Shown here: positions 38,951 to 50,300 of the stretch, piece by piece
How positions within the stretch are numbered: position 1 is the first letter of the stretch
Layout of the letters: the number at the start of each line of letters is the position of its first letter
Source: Nematostella vectensis
Lineage: Eukaryota > Cnidaria > Anthozoa > Actiniaria > Edwardsiidae
Direction of reading: 5' to 3'
NCBI RefSeq assembly: GCF_932526225.1
Contig: NC_064036.1
Coordinates: 19,304,953 to 19,368,952 of the forward strand
Length of the DNA stretch: 64,000 nt
The notes under the pieces: generated by a model
Told to the model about the DNA's origin: nothing
Databases searched by the model: none
The model's input: the letters and a program-made list of their open reading frames with translations, nothing else
Program-made: the position numbers and the translations under genes

Positions 38951-39065
38951 CGACGACGACGACGACGACGATGATGGTGATGATGATGATGATGATACAA
39001 AATTGTTTTTGTTTTAAGGTGTCGAATGGGAGGGGCCTCTTTATCCTCCACCTTCATCGCTGTAA
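30716..39065 (+). CDS. GSTK1: Glutathione S-transferase kappa, complete (9 exons)
   Basis: Thioredoxin-fold (DsbA-like) glutathione transferase, in other animals found in mitochondria and peroxisomes. Exons: 30716-30787, 32683-32764, 32934-33034, 34231-34258, 34396-34496, 34596-34631, 35170-35286, 35659-35752 and 39019-39065. This gives 225 aa, against 226 in human. All junctions are in phase with GT..AG. The N-terminus has LFYDVVSPYSWIAFE, with the catalytic serine of the family at residue 16. The middle has NRPPGLVPNKAKYM and SRELWMRIWSR. The C-terminal part has KETTQEALDAGAFGAPTIIAH and HMFFGSDRF. The last exon gives VEWEGPLYPPPSSL and stops at 39063; it corresponds to the conserved W-x-G-P...P-P end. 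The ending SSL is not a canonical peroxisomal signal, whereas human ends ARL. Intron 8 contains a 3-kb mobile element. Reading through donor 35753 would give an alternative tail ending at 35794, judged less likely. Confidence 0.92.
30986..31180 (+). CDS. Uncertain small acidic/basic ORF in GSTK1 intron 1
   Basis: 64 codons beginning MQLNPGCNLIIVDAIDD, with a Lys-rich then Glu/Ser-rich tail (KKKEKKEDKESEEDSESD). A possible acceptor (ccaatttctaaaag) stands just before the ATG, so it may be an alternative or unrelated terminal exon. I recognise no domain. It could equally be a fragment of a mobile element. Confidence 0.2.
   Translation: MQLNPGCNLIIVDAIDDVKAKRLFDLLLARKAQHKKKEKKEDKESEEDSESDTGVILMPENELL
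31300..31720. repeat. Poly-C rich repeat remnants in GSTK1 intron 1
   Basis: Several C15-20 / G15 tracts (31434-31447, 31620-31634, 31668-31689) alternate with repeated phrases such as 'ttttgaaatccaaacac' and 'caaaattt'. This looks like degraded transposon ends with homopolymer tracts, like those near 23075, 23170, 27967 and 53597. Open frames here are Pro/Gly artefacts. Confidence 0.5.
33117..33300. repeat. Short tandem repeat in GSTK1 intron 3
   Basis: Alternating ~27- and 30-bp units 'gggcat(cat)tgtacattgtgtttttatgt', about six copies. It ends directly at the TTAA preceding the MITE at 33304. Confidence 0.85.
33304..33549. mobile_element. 246-bp MITE with TTAA target duplication
   Basis: The terminal inverted repeats begin AGCC(G/T)(A/C)ATTGTCACCAG and continue to TTTACTTCCGG at both ends, about 28 bp each. 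TTAA is present at 33300-33303 and 33550-33553. TTAA duplications are typical of piggyBac and Kolobok elements, so this is likely a non-autonomous relative. A truncated copy lies at 60608-60732. Confidence 0.85.
35851..35938. repeat. (ATG)n microsatellite, left half
   Basis: About 28 near-perfect ATG triplets. The array resumes at 38912, after the intervening element, so both were probably one locus. A Met-only frame here is an artefact. Confidence 0.9.
35941..38911. mobile_element. 3-kb TIR element inserted in an ATG microsatellite (GSTK1 intron 8)
   Basis: The ends are CTATGCTAATGTTGATATAT on the left and, in inverse, CTATGCTATGTTGATAAATC on the right, both continuing CGAC. The trinucleotide CGA borders both ends and may be a 3-bp target duplication. 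The left sub-terminal 250 bp (35945-36190) is a tandem repeat of 'gttgataattcgacttcg', about 10 copies; single copies occur at 38324-38345 (inverted) and 38497-38515. The family is not assigned. One ORF of 104 codons (36765-36451, minus) is the best coding candidate. Confidence 0.7.
36451..36765 (-). CDS. Hypothetical ORF inside the 3-kb element
   Basis: 104 codons with an ATG start (MVNELPEDLYLNF...). It contains one hydrophobic stretch (NVYVISTFLALLTFPRYIFIV) near the C-terminus. No family is recognised. The composition is protein-like, but no second exon or transposase motif was found, so it may be a relic or a chance frame. Confidence 0.25.
   Translation of the reverse strand: MVNELPEDLYLNFLYPATTYDTIDFPCFRKCNEVLTLTGVALGIRRDTVKSIKKIYTDRRVSRLLPLHRCLVPNVYVISTFLALLTFPRYIFIVTDEPLEPGFL
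38912..38996. repeat. (ATG)n microsatellite, right half, with a GAC block
   Basis: ATG triplets with an internal (GAC)7 run. It lies immediately before the acceptor of the last GSTK1 exon at 39019. Confidence 0.9.
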
Positions 39066-40060
39066 AGTGCAAGCACGAAATTGTTGCATCAAATGCTGTT
39101 TTAGACAATTTGATATATCTTATAGGTAGATCCAATCTTATAGCTTAGTAACGTATGTATTTTAGAGAATTATGTATATGAAAAAAATAAAAAAAAAACT
39201 ATAACCTGTAGCTTGTAACAGAAGATCTATCTGGTGTTCCTGAAATAATGCTGTTAAGGCGTGTATATGACCAAACCTCGAACGATTAGACTACGCCCCC
39301 CACGGCCTGTGAAGTATTCACATATCAAAAGTTATGAACATCGCAAAATAGAAACACCACGATGGGTATTGTTTATATGTAGCAAATCACTGAGGTCTAT
39401 ATCTAGTAGCAGGTGACATCATGCAAATGAAGATGAAACAGTCGACTTCGCTCATTTGCATGTTTGCGTTTGGAATGGCACATGAAAAGAACGGCGTATG
39501 AGCTATGCCTAAGTGAAAAGCGTATGGACTAGGCCTAAGAGAAAAGATTCTGTTTGAAAGTCATCCGAATGTGTGTGTGTTTTTTTTCTTTTCTGCATTA
39601 CTGTGCTTTTGTCTGTTTTTTTTTTAAGCCTGGTGCTTTCGGTGTTCTCATAGGTCAGCGGTCATTCCGAATGCAAATTAACCAATTCAATTGTTCTGTG
39701 TTCATTTTCGAAATATTTAGTTGATATATTAGACAATTTTGTAGAGAGGTCAGTTTTAGTCTTAGGGAAAGTGACATTCTTTACGGAGCCGTCGCCAAAA
39801 ACTCAATACAACCCCTTAATCCTATCTTTAAAGGGCGTCGCATTACACATGATTCAGGGTATAACCTCAGGTCTAAGTCTACATCGTATCAGAGGCCTAC
39901 TTATACGAGTCGTTTCAACATGTTCGTTACTGTTAAATATGCTGATTACATTTGATTAATTGTACTTTATTGTAGTGCTTACTTGTATCTCTGACTCACC
40001 TGTAATCCAGGCAATACTGCAAAAGGTTGAATTAAACTTAAAGCTATGCTACATTACATT
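39066..40060. other. 3' flank of GSTK1, no gene seen
   Basis: A plausible polyadenylation signal (aataaa) lies near 39186. No supported coding frame on either strand; short frames lack splice partners or motifs. Confidence 0.45.
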
Positions 40061-40960
40061 ACACTGGTGCTACATGGCATTTAAACTCACCGTCTGATAA
40101 GTTTGGGGTCAGGTATCGGATAGCTTGGTAACCGCCTAACCAAGCGCATCCGAGGAGCCAGGCCCCCGGGCCACAGCTCCCCGCCAAAGGGTGCTTGAAA
40201 AGGAGGGACTGAGGAACGGAGAGAATGGTGCCTCCTGACCCCAAACACTGACCAGCACCACTGGACTGCTACATGTTACCGCAACATAGTGCTCGAAGAA
40301 CAGCCTGACCCGATTGGACCTCTTGATGAACGTGAAGCCGGCTGCGTCCGTGAACCCGCATTTGTAGCCAAAGAAGCACGTCGATAAGACGGGTTATGAC
40401 GTGGACTCGGCAGCGTTAACTAGTTGGTACTAGCAACTCAACAAGGCGCCGACTCCCAGCGGCCACTAAGGTGCAAGCACGACATGTTTGCCAGCTAGGG
40501 CTAGCCCAGACAAAACACACCCCAACAGAAGCTCGAAGGGACGCCCTAGTTTGGACGCACTAGATCCTATGGGCGAGCTGGGATGAGACGTAGGGGGGAA
40601 GGGGCTCGCATGAACGCGATAGCTTGGACAAGTGCGTACCAAACAAACCCAGCGGTATAGCTTGCACAAGCGCGCTAGCTGGCAAACCGGAGTAATCCTT
40701 ACATGAGCGCTTTGGAGAGAACCAGCAACTCCGGCGGCGGTGTCACTTAAGTAAGCTCATAGCTCGCGGGGTCGCCTGAAAGCAGTCGAACCTCATCAGC
40801 TCCCAGGAAATACACGGCTTGCATGGCCCAAGCGTAGGTTGCATAAGGACCAACAGACCTGGCGGTGTGGCTCGCGGAGCGCTAGATGGAGCTCAGGGCA
40901 GACCTAACGAACCCCGCAGCATAGCTCGCGTGAGCGCTAAGGGTTGGTGATTCCACACCA
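40061..40960. repeat. GC-rich flank of the retroelement, possible LTR/UTR remnant
   Basis: Markedly GC-richer than its surroundings. A degenerate phrase of the form 'gc(g/a)gn(a/g)tagctcgcgtgagcgcta' recurs at about 40650, 40760, 40870 and 40920. A hairpin pair TTTGGGGTCAGG / CCTGACCCCAAA lies at 40102 and 40233. It directly follows the pol fragment in the retroelement's reading direction, which suggests its 3' end, but no matching second LTR was found. Confidence 0.4.
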
Positions 40961-40967
40961 TCGTCTC

Positions 40968-41861
40968 CTATAGTTCTGTCTCTAACATCTCTATCAGATA
41001 CTCCTCCTTCATTCTCGTCAGCATCTCCCCTGTCTTAATCAGCGGTGTCGATATCTTCAGCCAGACTGAACCATGTGGTCGCTGCCCTTCCCTCATACTG
41101 CCACAGCTTGTTGCGATGTACAACCTTTGGCTTGCTTCTGCTACTTTTTGTATTCTATAGGTAACGTCATTTAGCCTTCCGGTGACGATATAAGGTCCAT
41201 CCCATGTCTTACTTAGAAAAGGGGATTTGCCCTTAGTTCGGGGAGGATTGTGGTACCACACAGGATCTCCAGGTTTCAAATCCTCCGGTGTTAGCGCGGA
41301 GACCATACCGAGTAGTTCTTGGTACAGTTGGTAGTGGCCCGGTAATATCGATCGCGATACGTTCCCCCGGCTCACCAACACGGTAGATTTGAAGGGGAGC
41401 CCTTGGTCTTCACTGAGGGCCTTTCCTCGCAGCACAAACGTCACATCTTCTACACCACTCCCCAACATCTTTGTCACACACTATCCAGTAAAAACGTTGA
41501 CGAATTCCGTTTTCAATGTCTTTTTCTTTCCGAAATACCCTGCCGTTACCGAACCATGCAGGGAAAGCGTCGCCTCTTCCTTCTTACTCTCAGGTACAAT
41601 GAGAAGCAATGTGACCTGACTTCCGACATCACTTTCCCACTTCCGATAGAGCACACCATCCTTTGACACCAAACTGTCCCACAAGGCACAGTAGGCCTTC
41701 AACGCTGCAGAGGATGATGAAATCTCTTCCCTTATTGGGCGGCCAACGCCCCTCTCTATCCGACGTACTATTTCTCCAAGCACCGAGTCTCCTCGCTGAG
41801 CTGAAGTCATATCGTTATCGTCCGCCCCTAGAAGAAACTGTTTACGTAGAAAGGTAAACAA
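40968..41861 (-). pseudogene. Ty3/gypsy retroelement pol fragment (integrase ends only)
   Basis: Two minus-strand frames. 41861-41481 resembles the linker and zinc-binding N-terminal part of a gypsy integrase (LHGSVTAGYFGKKKTL). 41477-40968 resembles the C-terminal integrase tail (KPGDPVWYHNPPRTKGKSP, TWDGPYIVTGRLNDVTYRIQ). The catalytic core that should lie between them is absent, and protease, reverse transcriptase and RNase H are missing upstream. It is a decayed relic without coding capacity for a working element. Confidence 0.75.
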
Positions 41862-41869
41862 AATTATTT

Positions 41870-44008
41870 TTTTTAAATATATATTTTATTTTCTCAATAA
41901 AAAAATATAAATTATATTGAAGAAAAAAATAAATTGCTATTATAGTGTAGAAAAAAAACTTTTTTGTTGTTGATTTTCTTGAGCGCGTCGTCGGCCTGGA
42001 ACCGCGGTCGTTACAGGAGGATCCGGACCGCTAAACAGCCAATCAGATTGCGCCATTCCACCGGAAGTGATTGTTGGCATATAATAAAATACTTTCTCAG
42101 TAGCAGTCGGTGAAATTCTCGATTACACGGAGGTACTTGCTTCTCACTAAACATGTGCGCAGTTTGTTTGTATATGTCATTATGGAATAGCTTGCACGAA
42201 TGTAAATTATTTTCAAATTGAAAACGAGAAATCGTATGACAACATTTTTATAATACACATAACAAAAGTTTATTGAAAGAGACACATTATTTGTGCCTCA
42301 AAAATGGTCGTGGTTTGGAGAAAAACGTTTTGGAAGAAACCGCCCATTTCAGACTGCGTTTCACATTTGGCCCTTTGAGGTTTCTGTTGTTTAATTTTTT
42401 GTAAGCCAATCAGCGTCCAGTAATACTGCACTGAATTACCTGAGAGCTGCACACATAATCGAGTCATTTTGCCATGTATAAATCATCATATAGTTATCTT
42501 TGCAAGGATAAGTCACCGTCCCTAAGATTTTCCCACAGTGAATTATGCCCAATCCTCTCTAAGTTTCACGATATAATTAAAAATAACACAACAGATGGGG
42601 TAATACAGTCCCTCCAGTGCGATATACAACCCATTTCTCAGAGAAAAGGTCCGATCCATTTCCTTTTTGGACCTCCCCCCCTACCCTATTTAAAAATAAT
42701 AATTTTAGATCTATGAAAGCAAAAAACACTTTTAAGTAGAGAATCGGGAGAATCGTGCTTATGATAAGGATATGCTAACAGGGGATTTAGGGTATCTTAA
42801 TGTGATTGTGTTCTTGTATAAACAGGTTCTGTTATGTACCCTCAAGCAAAATGAAAGGATTACCCACGCGATCTAGCGGCGTTCAGTTGTGAGTCAGTAA
42901 ACTTTAAAACTAACATCAACCTCAAGGCGCTAGATATCTCTGGCATTACACTCTTTTTTTTATAAGAACCTTTTTTAAAAAAAGGGGAACCTTTTAAAAA
43001 AAAGGGTAATCATAACTTAGATCCTCCGTTGCTGGAAGCAAATTATAAATGCCATTTCTTGTCACATACTGACAACTTTTGTACTGCTTTTAATTTTTTT
43101 CTACAGCTTACTTCATCTAGAAACTCCTGTGAGGTTCTTTTTTCTGTTTGGGTTGCCAATGAGGAGTTTGCCTTGCGTGCGCCACCAGCCATTATCACCT
43201 TTTAATGTCGCTTAATTATTGTCCTTTGGTTAAAATCGCCTTTTCCAATACCTTCCTCGAATGCTGGTACTTAAAAACAATTCTTCGCCATGAGTTTTCG
43301 CCTGTTCTTTAGTGTTTTTTGGTATAATGGTCAGGAAAAGTGTTTTATCTCACCCCAAGGACAATTTTGGAAGAGGGGCCATAAACATTTTAAAAGAAAA
43401 TTAAAGCACAAAATTAAAACTTGAATCTTGACATTTCTATCCTGCCTAATAGATTTTTGAAGTTTTACAAAACTCAAACCTTTATTTTATACTTGATTTC
43501 TTTAGAGTAATTATGGATATATTTTTTGTTCTTGCATATATTAGTTTCTAGACATTGCCGAGAAAATGAATGTATAAATTGACCTAAAATTAGTCATCTA
43601 CAGTATTTTCGGGTTTTCTTTGTTTTCTTCAGGACCTAAGTACCTGTTAGAAACCTGTAGGTTAATAAACTGCACACAAACGACAGTATTAAATTTTATC
43701 CTTCGATGTGCTTTGAACACTTTGACAGTAGGATGTCTTCCAGAACCGGAAGAAAATAGTTTCAACCGGAAAATATTTCCATCTGGTTAACACAAAGCTA
43801 TGTTAATATTAAACTAATGAACAATAAATTGTTTTCTTTTAACTTTGATAGCCTTGAAGGCACAAAGCAATTAATAGTGCGCATTGCCTAAACCGAGTCA
43901 TATCAACAAGTTGATTTATTTTTCCGGAAGCATTCATTTAAGGAGTGCGAAATCCATTTGAGGCTGACTGTCCCATAGAATAGGCTTTGCCACTATCGCT
44001 AAATAACA
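41870..44008. other. AT-rich intergenic stretch, no gene recognised
   Basis: Short frames only. A small imperfect repeat 'aaccttttttaaaaaaaggggaaccttttaaaaaaaaggg' lies near 42968. Nothing else with structure was found. Confidence 0.45.
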
Positions 44009-44269
44009 TTATAGCTTTTCTGTATCATTTAGATTCTGTGGTCTGATGTTAAATTTCTTCGCCTGATGTCTGACCAGGCGGTTGGCAACGGCTGCCAAAA
44101 GACGTGCAGCTGTGCGACCCTTGGCTTCAGACGAACAAGTAACACGTTGCACTGCTGACAGGCATTTGACAGGTGTACAATTGCACACCCATTCAAGTGC
44201 TGCTCTTGATCTTTTTCTAGAATAAGATAATGAATGTTGAGAAGGCCATTCCATAATTTTGCTCACCAT
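44009..44269 (-). CDS. Small ORF head-to-head with the p53-family gene
   Basis: 86 codons, ATG at 44269, with an in-frame stop shortly upstream. Protein-like: basic, with Cys pairs (EWVCNCTPVKC) and a helical Arg-rich part (TAARLLAAVANRLVRHQAKKF). I do not recognise it. An acceptor-like ttattctag (at about 44217) precedes KRSRAALEW, so it may instead be the last exon of a spliced minus-strand gene whose other exons would overlap the p53-family locus. Confidence 0.4.
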   Translation of the reverse strand: MVSKIMEWPSQHSLSYSRKRSRAALEWVCNCTPVKCLSAVQRVTCSSEAKGRTAARLLAAVANRLVRHQAKKFNIRPQNLNDTEKL

Positions 44270-44395
44270 GGAGACCTAGGTGGAAGCTATTGTCTTGGGA
44301 ATGTTTGTCTTTCTGAAATAGGAAGTAAATAGGTAGATAAGGCTTAAGGGAGAAGATTCCTGCGCTGTACGACTTAGCAGAACAGCCCAGACAAG
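44270..44395. promoter_or_regulatory. Putative bidirectional promoter
   Basis: 126 bp separate the two divergent start codons. No TATA box stands out in an expected place. Promoter status is inferred only from the head-to-head arrangement. Confidence 0.3.
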
Positions 44396-47300
44396 ATGGC
44401 AGCTCACCCTGCAAAATGGAGCATCGGAGAGAGCTACTCTACTCAACCTGTCACTGAGATATTTCCCGATGATATTTTCCAAGGGTAAGTGAGTTTCCCG
44501 GGAGTGCATTTGCAATTAAAGTAGCAGAGCGGTAAAACCAACTACACATATCGTGTCAAAACGCGTTTTAAATGATTCTACGTAATTTTCTACAGGGATG
44601 ATCGGGTCAAGCTGGAGTATTCAGGTATTTCCTTGAGATTTTATTGTAGAGTACACTATCACACTTAACCGCGGAAAAAATATGCGACCATGGACCGCGG
44701 CCAGACATACTCGCAAAAAAACGCAAGGGCGCGGGAGCACCCGACTAAACACCAGCACGGAAACCATTCTCGTAGAGAAACTCGAATTGCATCTGACGAG
44801 GAGTTAGAACGTGTGGATACATACCTCTAGTCAGCATGGTAAATTACTCAACACTATTTAAGTGATTTCTATGGCTCCCTGTTTATAAGAAGTTTATCAT
44901 CTTTAGCAGAACGTAAAGTTAGTTACTCACGCAGACACTAAGGTTAGAACAAGCATTGAATTGACCAAGCTCCTTTCAGTAAAAGACACACCCAATGACA
45001 CAAACTCGTTATCTCATAAAACTTATCAAATTCTTTAAAACATCCCAGGATCTTTTTAGGGCCATGACTTGTAGAGAAAAAGGATAGAGATGCATGATTA
45101 AGCACAATAGTTAAAATAAGAATCCAGCCCCATGATATAAATTAAATGGACATGATATGGACATGATGGAAAAGAAAAAAAACAAGGAAAAACCTCCTCA
45201 ATGGATAAGTAACTTGATGCTTTAATTAGATAGCGTTTTAAAGTTAGACAGCGGTTTTAAGTTGATTTAAGGTGCTGAGTTTAAGTTCATTACTAATGCT
45301 TTAGTTGAAAGACCGTATAGAGAAGTGTCTTTATCCGTCTCAACAATATGGAAACCGTCAGTTAAGTTGGCCCTCGACTTGAATGTTTAAGTCATGATCT
45401 GAAGGGTGCCACCTATTGTTGTTGGGAGGTTTGCCTCGGCGTCCAAGTAGCACTGCACTTTTAGTTGTAATCGTGTCTGCCAAGAATAGACGCACGAAGC
45501 CGTCTCCACCTCACTATAACCATAGCCTGTGAACAGACCAAGGATCAACAAGTTATCATTATCAGTCTAATCAAATCGATTCCAGTCAAGGGTGACTGTA
45601 GAGAATAGAATACCTGCGCGTCGCTTTAGATATTATAGATTTTATCATATTATCCTATAAGTGCGTAACAGGTGTTTTAATTGCTCTGTTTCAGCGGTGT
45701 CTAGCGGCGGGGATCTGATAGACAGCAGCAGCCCAGAGCACATAATACCACACGATGCCTTCCAGGTCCGTGAGCTTACAAATGTGTAAAATTTTACGAA
45801 ACATTCTCTTAACTACCCGTTGCCCATTTTCCTTGTAAACTTTCAAAGGTGAACGCTTTGGACTGCAGTTAACAAAAGTATGATTTCGCTAGTCATTTGG
45901 AGTGATGGTGAAAAACTGGTGTTTTGTTTTTAGCTTTCTTACAGGAATAAAATATGCAATAAGATGAATGTGCAAAAAATAACTGAGTCGTGCTCTCCTT
46001 ATTTTGACAAAGATGTAGTATCTTCTATAGGAAAATAACCATTTGTTGCCACACGATTAAGTTCCTCTACTATTTCGTGAGCCCAAATGACTCTATTTGC
46101 GTTTAGAAATGGCGTTAGAGTGGAAATCGCCGAGTAATTGAGTAATGGACAAACAAATGTCAGACCTGAAGTCATTGCCTGTCATTAGGCTTGATACTTG
46201 AGTCAACTTGGGCAGCGACAAATACATCAAAGAGCCTTTTTTTACCAACGTTTTAATTCAAGTATCATTTATAGAAACTTTTCCAAAAGTTTACTTAATT
46301 TCTTCAAAAAAGTCAAACTTTCAAACACTAATGAAAATATCATATTCTCAAATTTCTATCGTTTCTATTCCGTTAGTCGAGATTGCTTGGCGACATTTCT
46401 AATCATTGCCTAATGGGCATGATGACTTACGGCTCAGTGGGGGTGAGGGGTGATGGCGAAACAAACAGTTCCGTATTGCACCACGTGCTTTATCTTGACT
46501 TTATTGCATTTTAGTAAATTAAACTTTAAAACTTGAAAATTTGATACAGTTAGCTAACAAAAAAACGGCTTGTATGTAAGAAATTATTAGCAAAGCGAAA
46601 GAGCGAAATCATATAAAGAGGGGGAAAATTAGTTTTCGCAAATCAAAAGCCTTCAGAGCATTTCATGGTTAACGATGTTATTTCGTTAAAACAAAAATGG
46701 TTTGACTGGAGTAAGAGAGCAGCTTTGAGGTTGGCAAGAGTTCGCAATATTCTTATAAACATTATGCGAGCGAAATAAAGGGAAAAGAGGACAAAATCAT
46801 GTCAGGTGGAGCTAAAGCGCGGCAACGGCGGAGCACCGTCCTTAAAGGCAACGGAGTTTCAGGAAAAGACAAAAACTCAGTTTCTATTTTATTAGCTAGA
46901 TTATAATAAGAATAGTGAGTCAATGACATATTGCACATTATGAAGCAGTAAAAGAACGCGCAAAAAGACTATCTTTCCCAATTTGTTTAATTTATTTTTC
47001 TGTTTGTTGTTCCTGTGTTGTCTTGAATGGTTTGTTTAAAAAAAAAAGCTCTTCTTCTTCATTTTCTTCCTCGAGTTCTGTAGAATCTCCCGAGTAAAAA
47101 CATTACTACTTTTGCAAATTCTATCCACACATGCAGGAAGACCATAGGAAATGTTGTGGATTTAGATAAAATGTACCAAATTGTATTGACGGTTACTAAT
47201 GGTAAATGATTATGATTGACAGGCTGGAGGTGATTACAGCCCAGCATTTCCAGGAATAATTGACAACGATGAGTACCCGCTAAGTCCAGGCAGCCCCAGT

Positions 47301-50300
47301 CTGCCCAATTCTCTGCGCTGCTCTCTCATGGCTACTTCTTCCCTTTCCCCACACCACGTGATAGCACCGAGCAGGTAACCCCCACACGAAGGTTGTCCAA
47401 TACACGACCTATGGAATGGAACAATGCCATTCATACATTGGTCAGAGTATTGGACTAGTATGGAGTATCTTAGTTACTCCCTCTGAATTAGCCGATGGTT
47501 TGTGCATCGCGAAGGGCAGGGGGATTAGCGAAGGAAAAGGGGGGGAAATGTCATCGATACTAAGTATGTATTATATGTATATTTAAATGCTACAAATGCT
47601 TGGTATTAATTTCGCAGTGATGAGGTCCCAGGAGAGTATAGCTTCAAGCTTACGCTGGAGACTCAGGTAACGTATTGCATGTGAAGCACTCTATTTATTT
47701 TATCTATTTATTTATCCAATTTATTTATCATTTTGATATATATTTTAGCCCAAGAAGGTGGCAAACCCAGATTGGATTGTAAGTAAATCGTGCTTGTACT
47801 TGTTGGTCAGTTACTGGCATTTTGTACAAAACGTACGATTTTCTATGATAATCTAACGAGGTTTTTGCTGCAGTATTCGACATCACAAAACAAGCTGTAC
47901 ATCAAACCGCAGACGCCATGTCCTATGAAGTTTTCCGTCACAGGTAAAGTATTTGAACTCTCTGCCTGCATATGGCGATCTTAACCTGACGATCAGTCTA
48001 GTAATGCTCTCTTGCTACATGTCTCAGGATGTGTACCTCCAGGAACATTCATCAGGGCAATTCCCATCTTCAAGCTACCCGAGCACGCGAAAGACGTCGT
48101 GCGCTGTTGTCCAAACCACACTTTACTCGAGCAAAGCAACAGAGGTACTCAAAACTAATACTTTACTAGACCAAACCAACAGATATAGGCAACACTTACA
48201 CTTTGACTATAAGGCACCTAAAGAGGTATGCAACACTTCTTTGAGGCAGACCTACAAGAGCAAGTAGTAAGTAGGGAAACATATTGTTAATGAATATGTC
48301 ACGAAAAAAAAAACAAGGGCGAAGTTTTTGCCTTTATTTTCGTCATTGATATGTTTGAAATTGTACTGCTGGAAAAACCACTATGATCCAACAACTTGAG
48401 AACAATTTGCGGATTTATTGTCTTTATTATCCGTTATGTTTTGTAGATCATCCGGCAATGGCGCATTTTATTCGGTCAGATAACCCTCGCGCTGAATACG
48501 AGCGATGCGCACAGTCTGGGAGGCTCTCCGTCAAGATACCATTCCACGTAACTCAAGGTGGGTACTAGTCATCATAATCAACACCGGCGTTACCGTGATC
48601 AGCACTCTAAACACTACCATACCGCCACCACCGGCGTTACCGTGATCAGCACTATAAACACTACCATACCGCCACCACCGGCGTTACCGTGATCAGCACT
48701 ATAAACACTACCATCACCGGCACCACCGGCGTTACCGTGATCAGCACTATAAACCCTACCATCACCGCCATCACCGGCGTTACCGTGATCAGCACTATAA
48801 ACACTACCATACCGCCACCACCGGCGTTACCGTAATCAGCACTATAAACACTACCATCACCGGCACCACCGGCGTTACCGTGATCAGCACTATAAACCCT
48901 ACCATCACCGCCATCACCGGCGTTACCGTAATCAGCACTATAAACACTACCATCACCGGCACCACCGGCGTTACCGTGATCAGCACTATAAACCCTACCA
49001 TCACCGCCATCACCGGCGTTACCGTGATCAGCACTATAAACACTACCATACCGCCACCACCGGCGTTACCGCGATCAGCACTATAAACACTACCATACCG
49101 CCACCACCGGCGTTACCGTGATCAGCACTATAAACACTACCATCACCGGCACCACCGGCGTTACCGTAATCAGCACTCTAAACACTACCATACCGCCACC
49201 ACCGGCGTTACCGTAATCAGCACTATAAACACTACCATCACCGGCACCACCGGCGTTACCGTGATCAGCACTATAAACCCTACCATCACCGGCGTTACCG
49301 TGATCAGCACTATAAACCCTACCATCACCGCCACCACCGGCGTTACCGTAATCAGCACTATAAACCCTACCATACCGCCACCACCGGCGTTACCGTGATC
49401 AGCACTATAAACACTACCATCACCGGCACCACCGGCGTTACCGTGATCAGCACTATAAACCCTACCATCACCGCCATCACCGGCGTTACCGTGATCAGCA
49501 CTATAAACACTACCATACCGCCACCACCGGCGTTACCGTAATCAGCACTATAAACACTACCATCACCGGCACCACCGGCGTTACCGTGATCAGCACTATA
49601 AACACTACCATCACCGCCATCACCGGCGTTACCGTAATCAGCACTATAAACACTACCATCACCGGCACCACCGGCGTTACCGTGATCAGCACTATAAACC
49701 CTACCATCACCGCCATCACCGGCGTTACCGTGATCAGCACTCTAAACACTACCATACCGCCACCACCGGCGTTACCGTGATCAGCACTATAAACACTACC
49801 ATACCGCCACCACCGGCGTTACCGTGATCAGCACTATAAACACTACCATCACCGGCACCACCGGCGTTACCGTGATCAGCACTATAAACCCTACCATCAC
49901 CGCCATCACCGGCGTTACCGTGATCAGCACTATAAACACTACCATCACCGGCGTTACCGTGATCAGCACTATAAACATTACCATCACCGGCACCACCGGC
50001 GTTACCGTAATCAGCACTATAAACCCTACCATCACCGCCACCACCGGCGTTACCGTGATCAGCACTATAAACCCTACCATCACCGCCACCACCGTCACCA
50101 TCAACAGCATCGCCAGCGCCTATCCACCACTATAATCATCATAACTATCAATAGCGCTTCCACCACAATTATCATCACTTTCACCTTCACCGTAACCACG
50201 ATATGTGTAAATGAATTTATAATTTAAGAGCAAATCAGAGGAACAAGAGACCGCAGAATTTGACATGATTTGATGATGTTTCTGTTTATTCTCACAGGGT

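Noticed and set aside
40061-40300. tRNA- or 5S-derived SINE in the GC-rich block
   Set aside because: No A/B box, cloverleaf or 5S internal control region could be recognised. The inverted TTTGGGGTCAGG pair alone is not enough.
48804-50135. Hydrophobic VVFIVLITVTPV and Thr-rich VISTINTTITG ORFs on opposite strands
   Set aside because: Both are readings of the intron 9 minisatellite of the p53-family gene and vanish at its edges.
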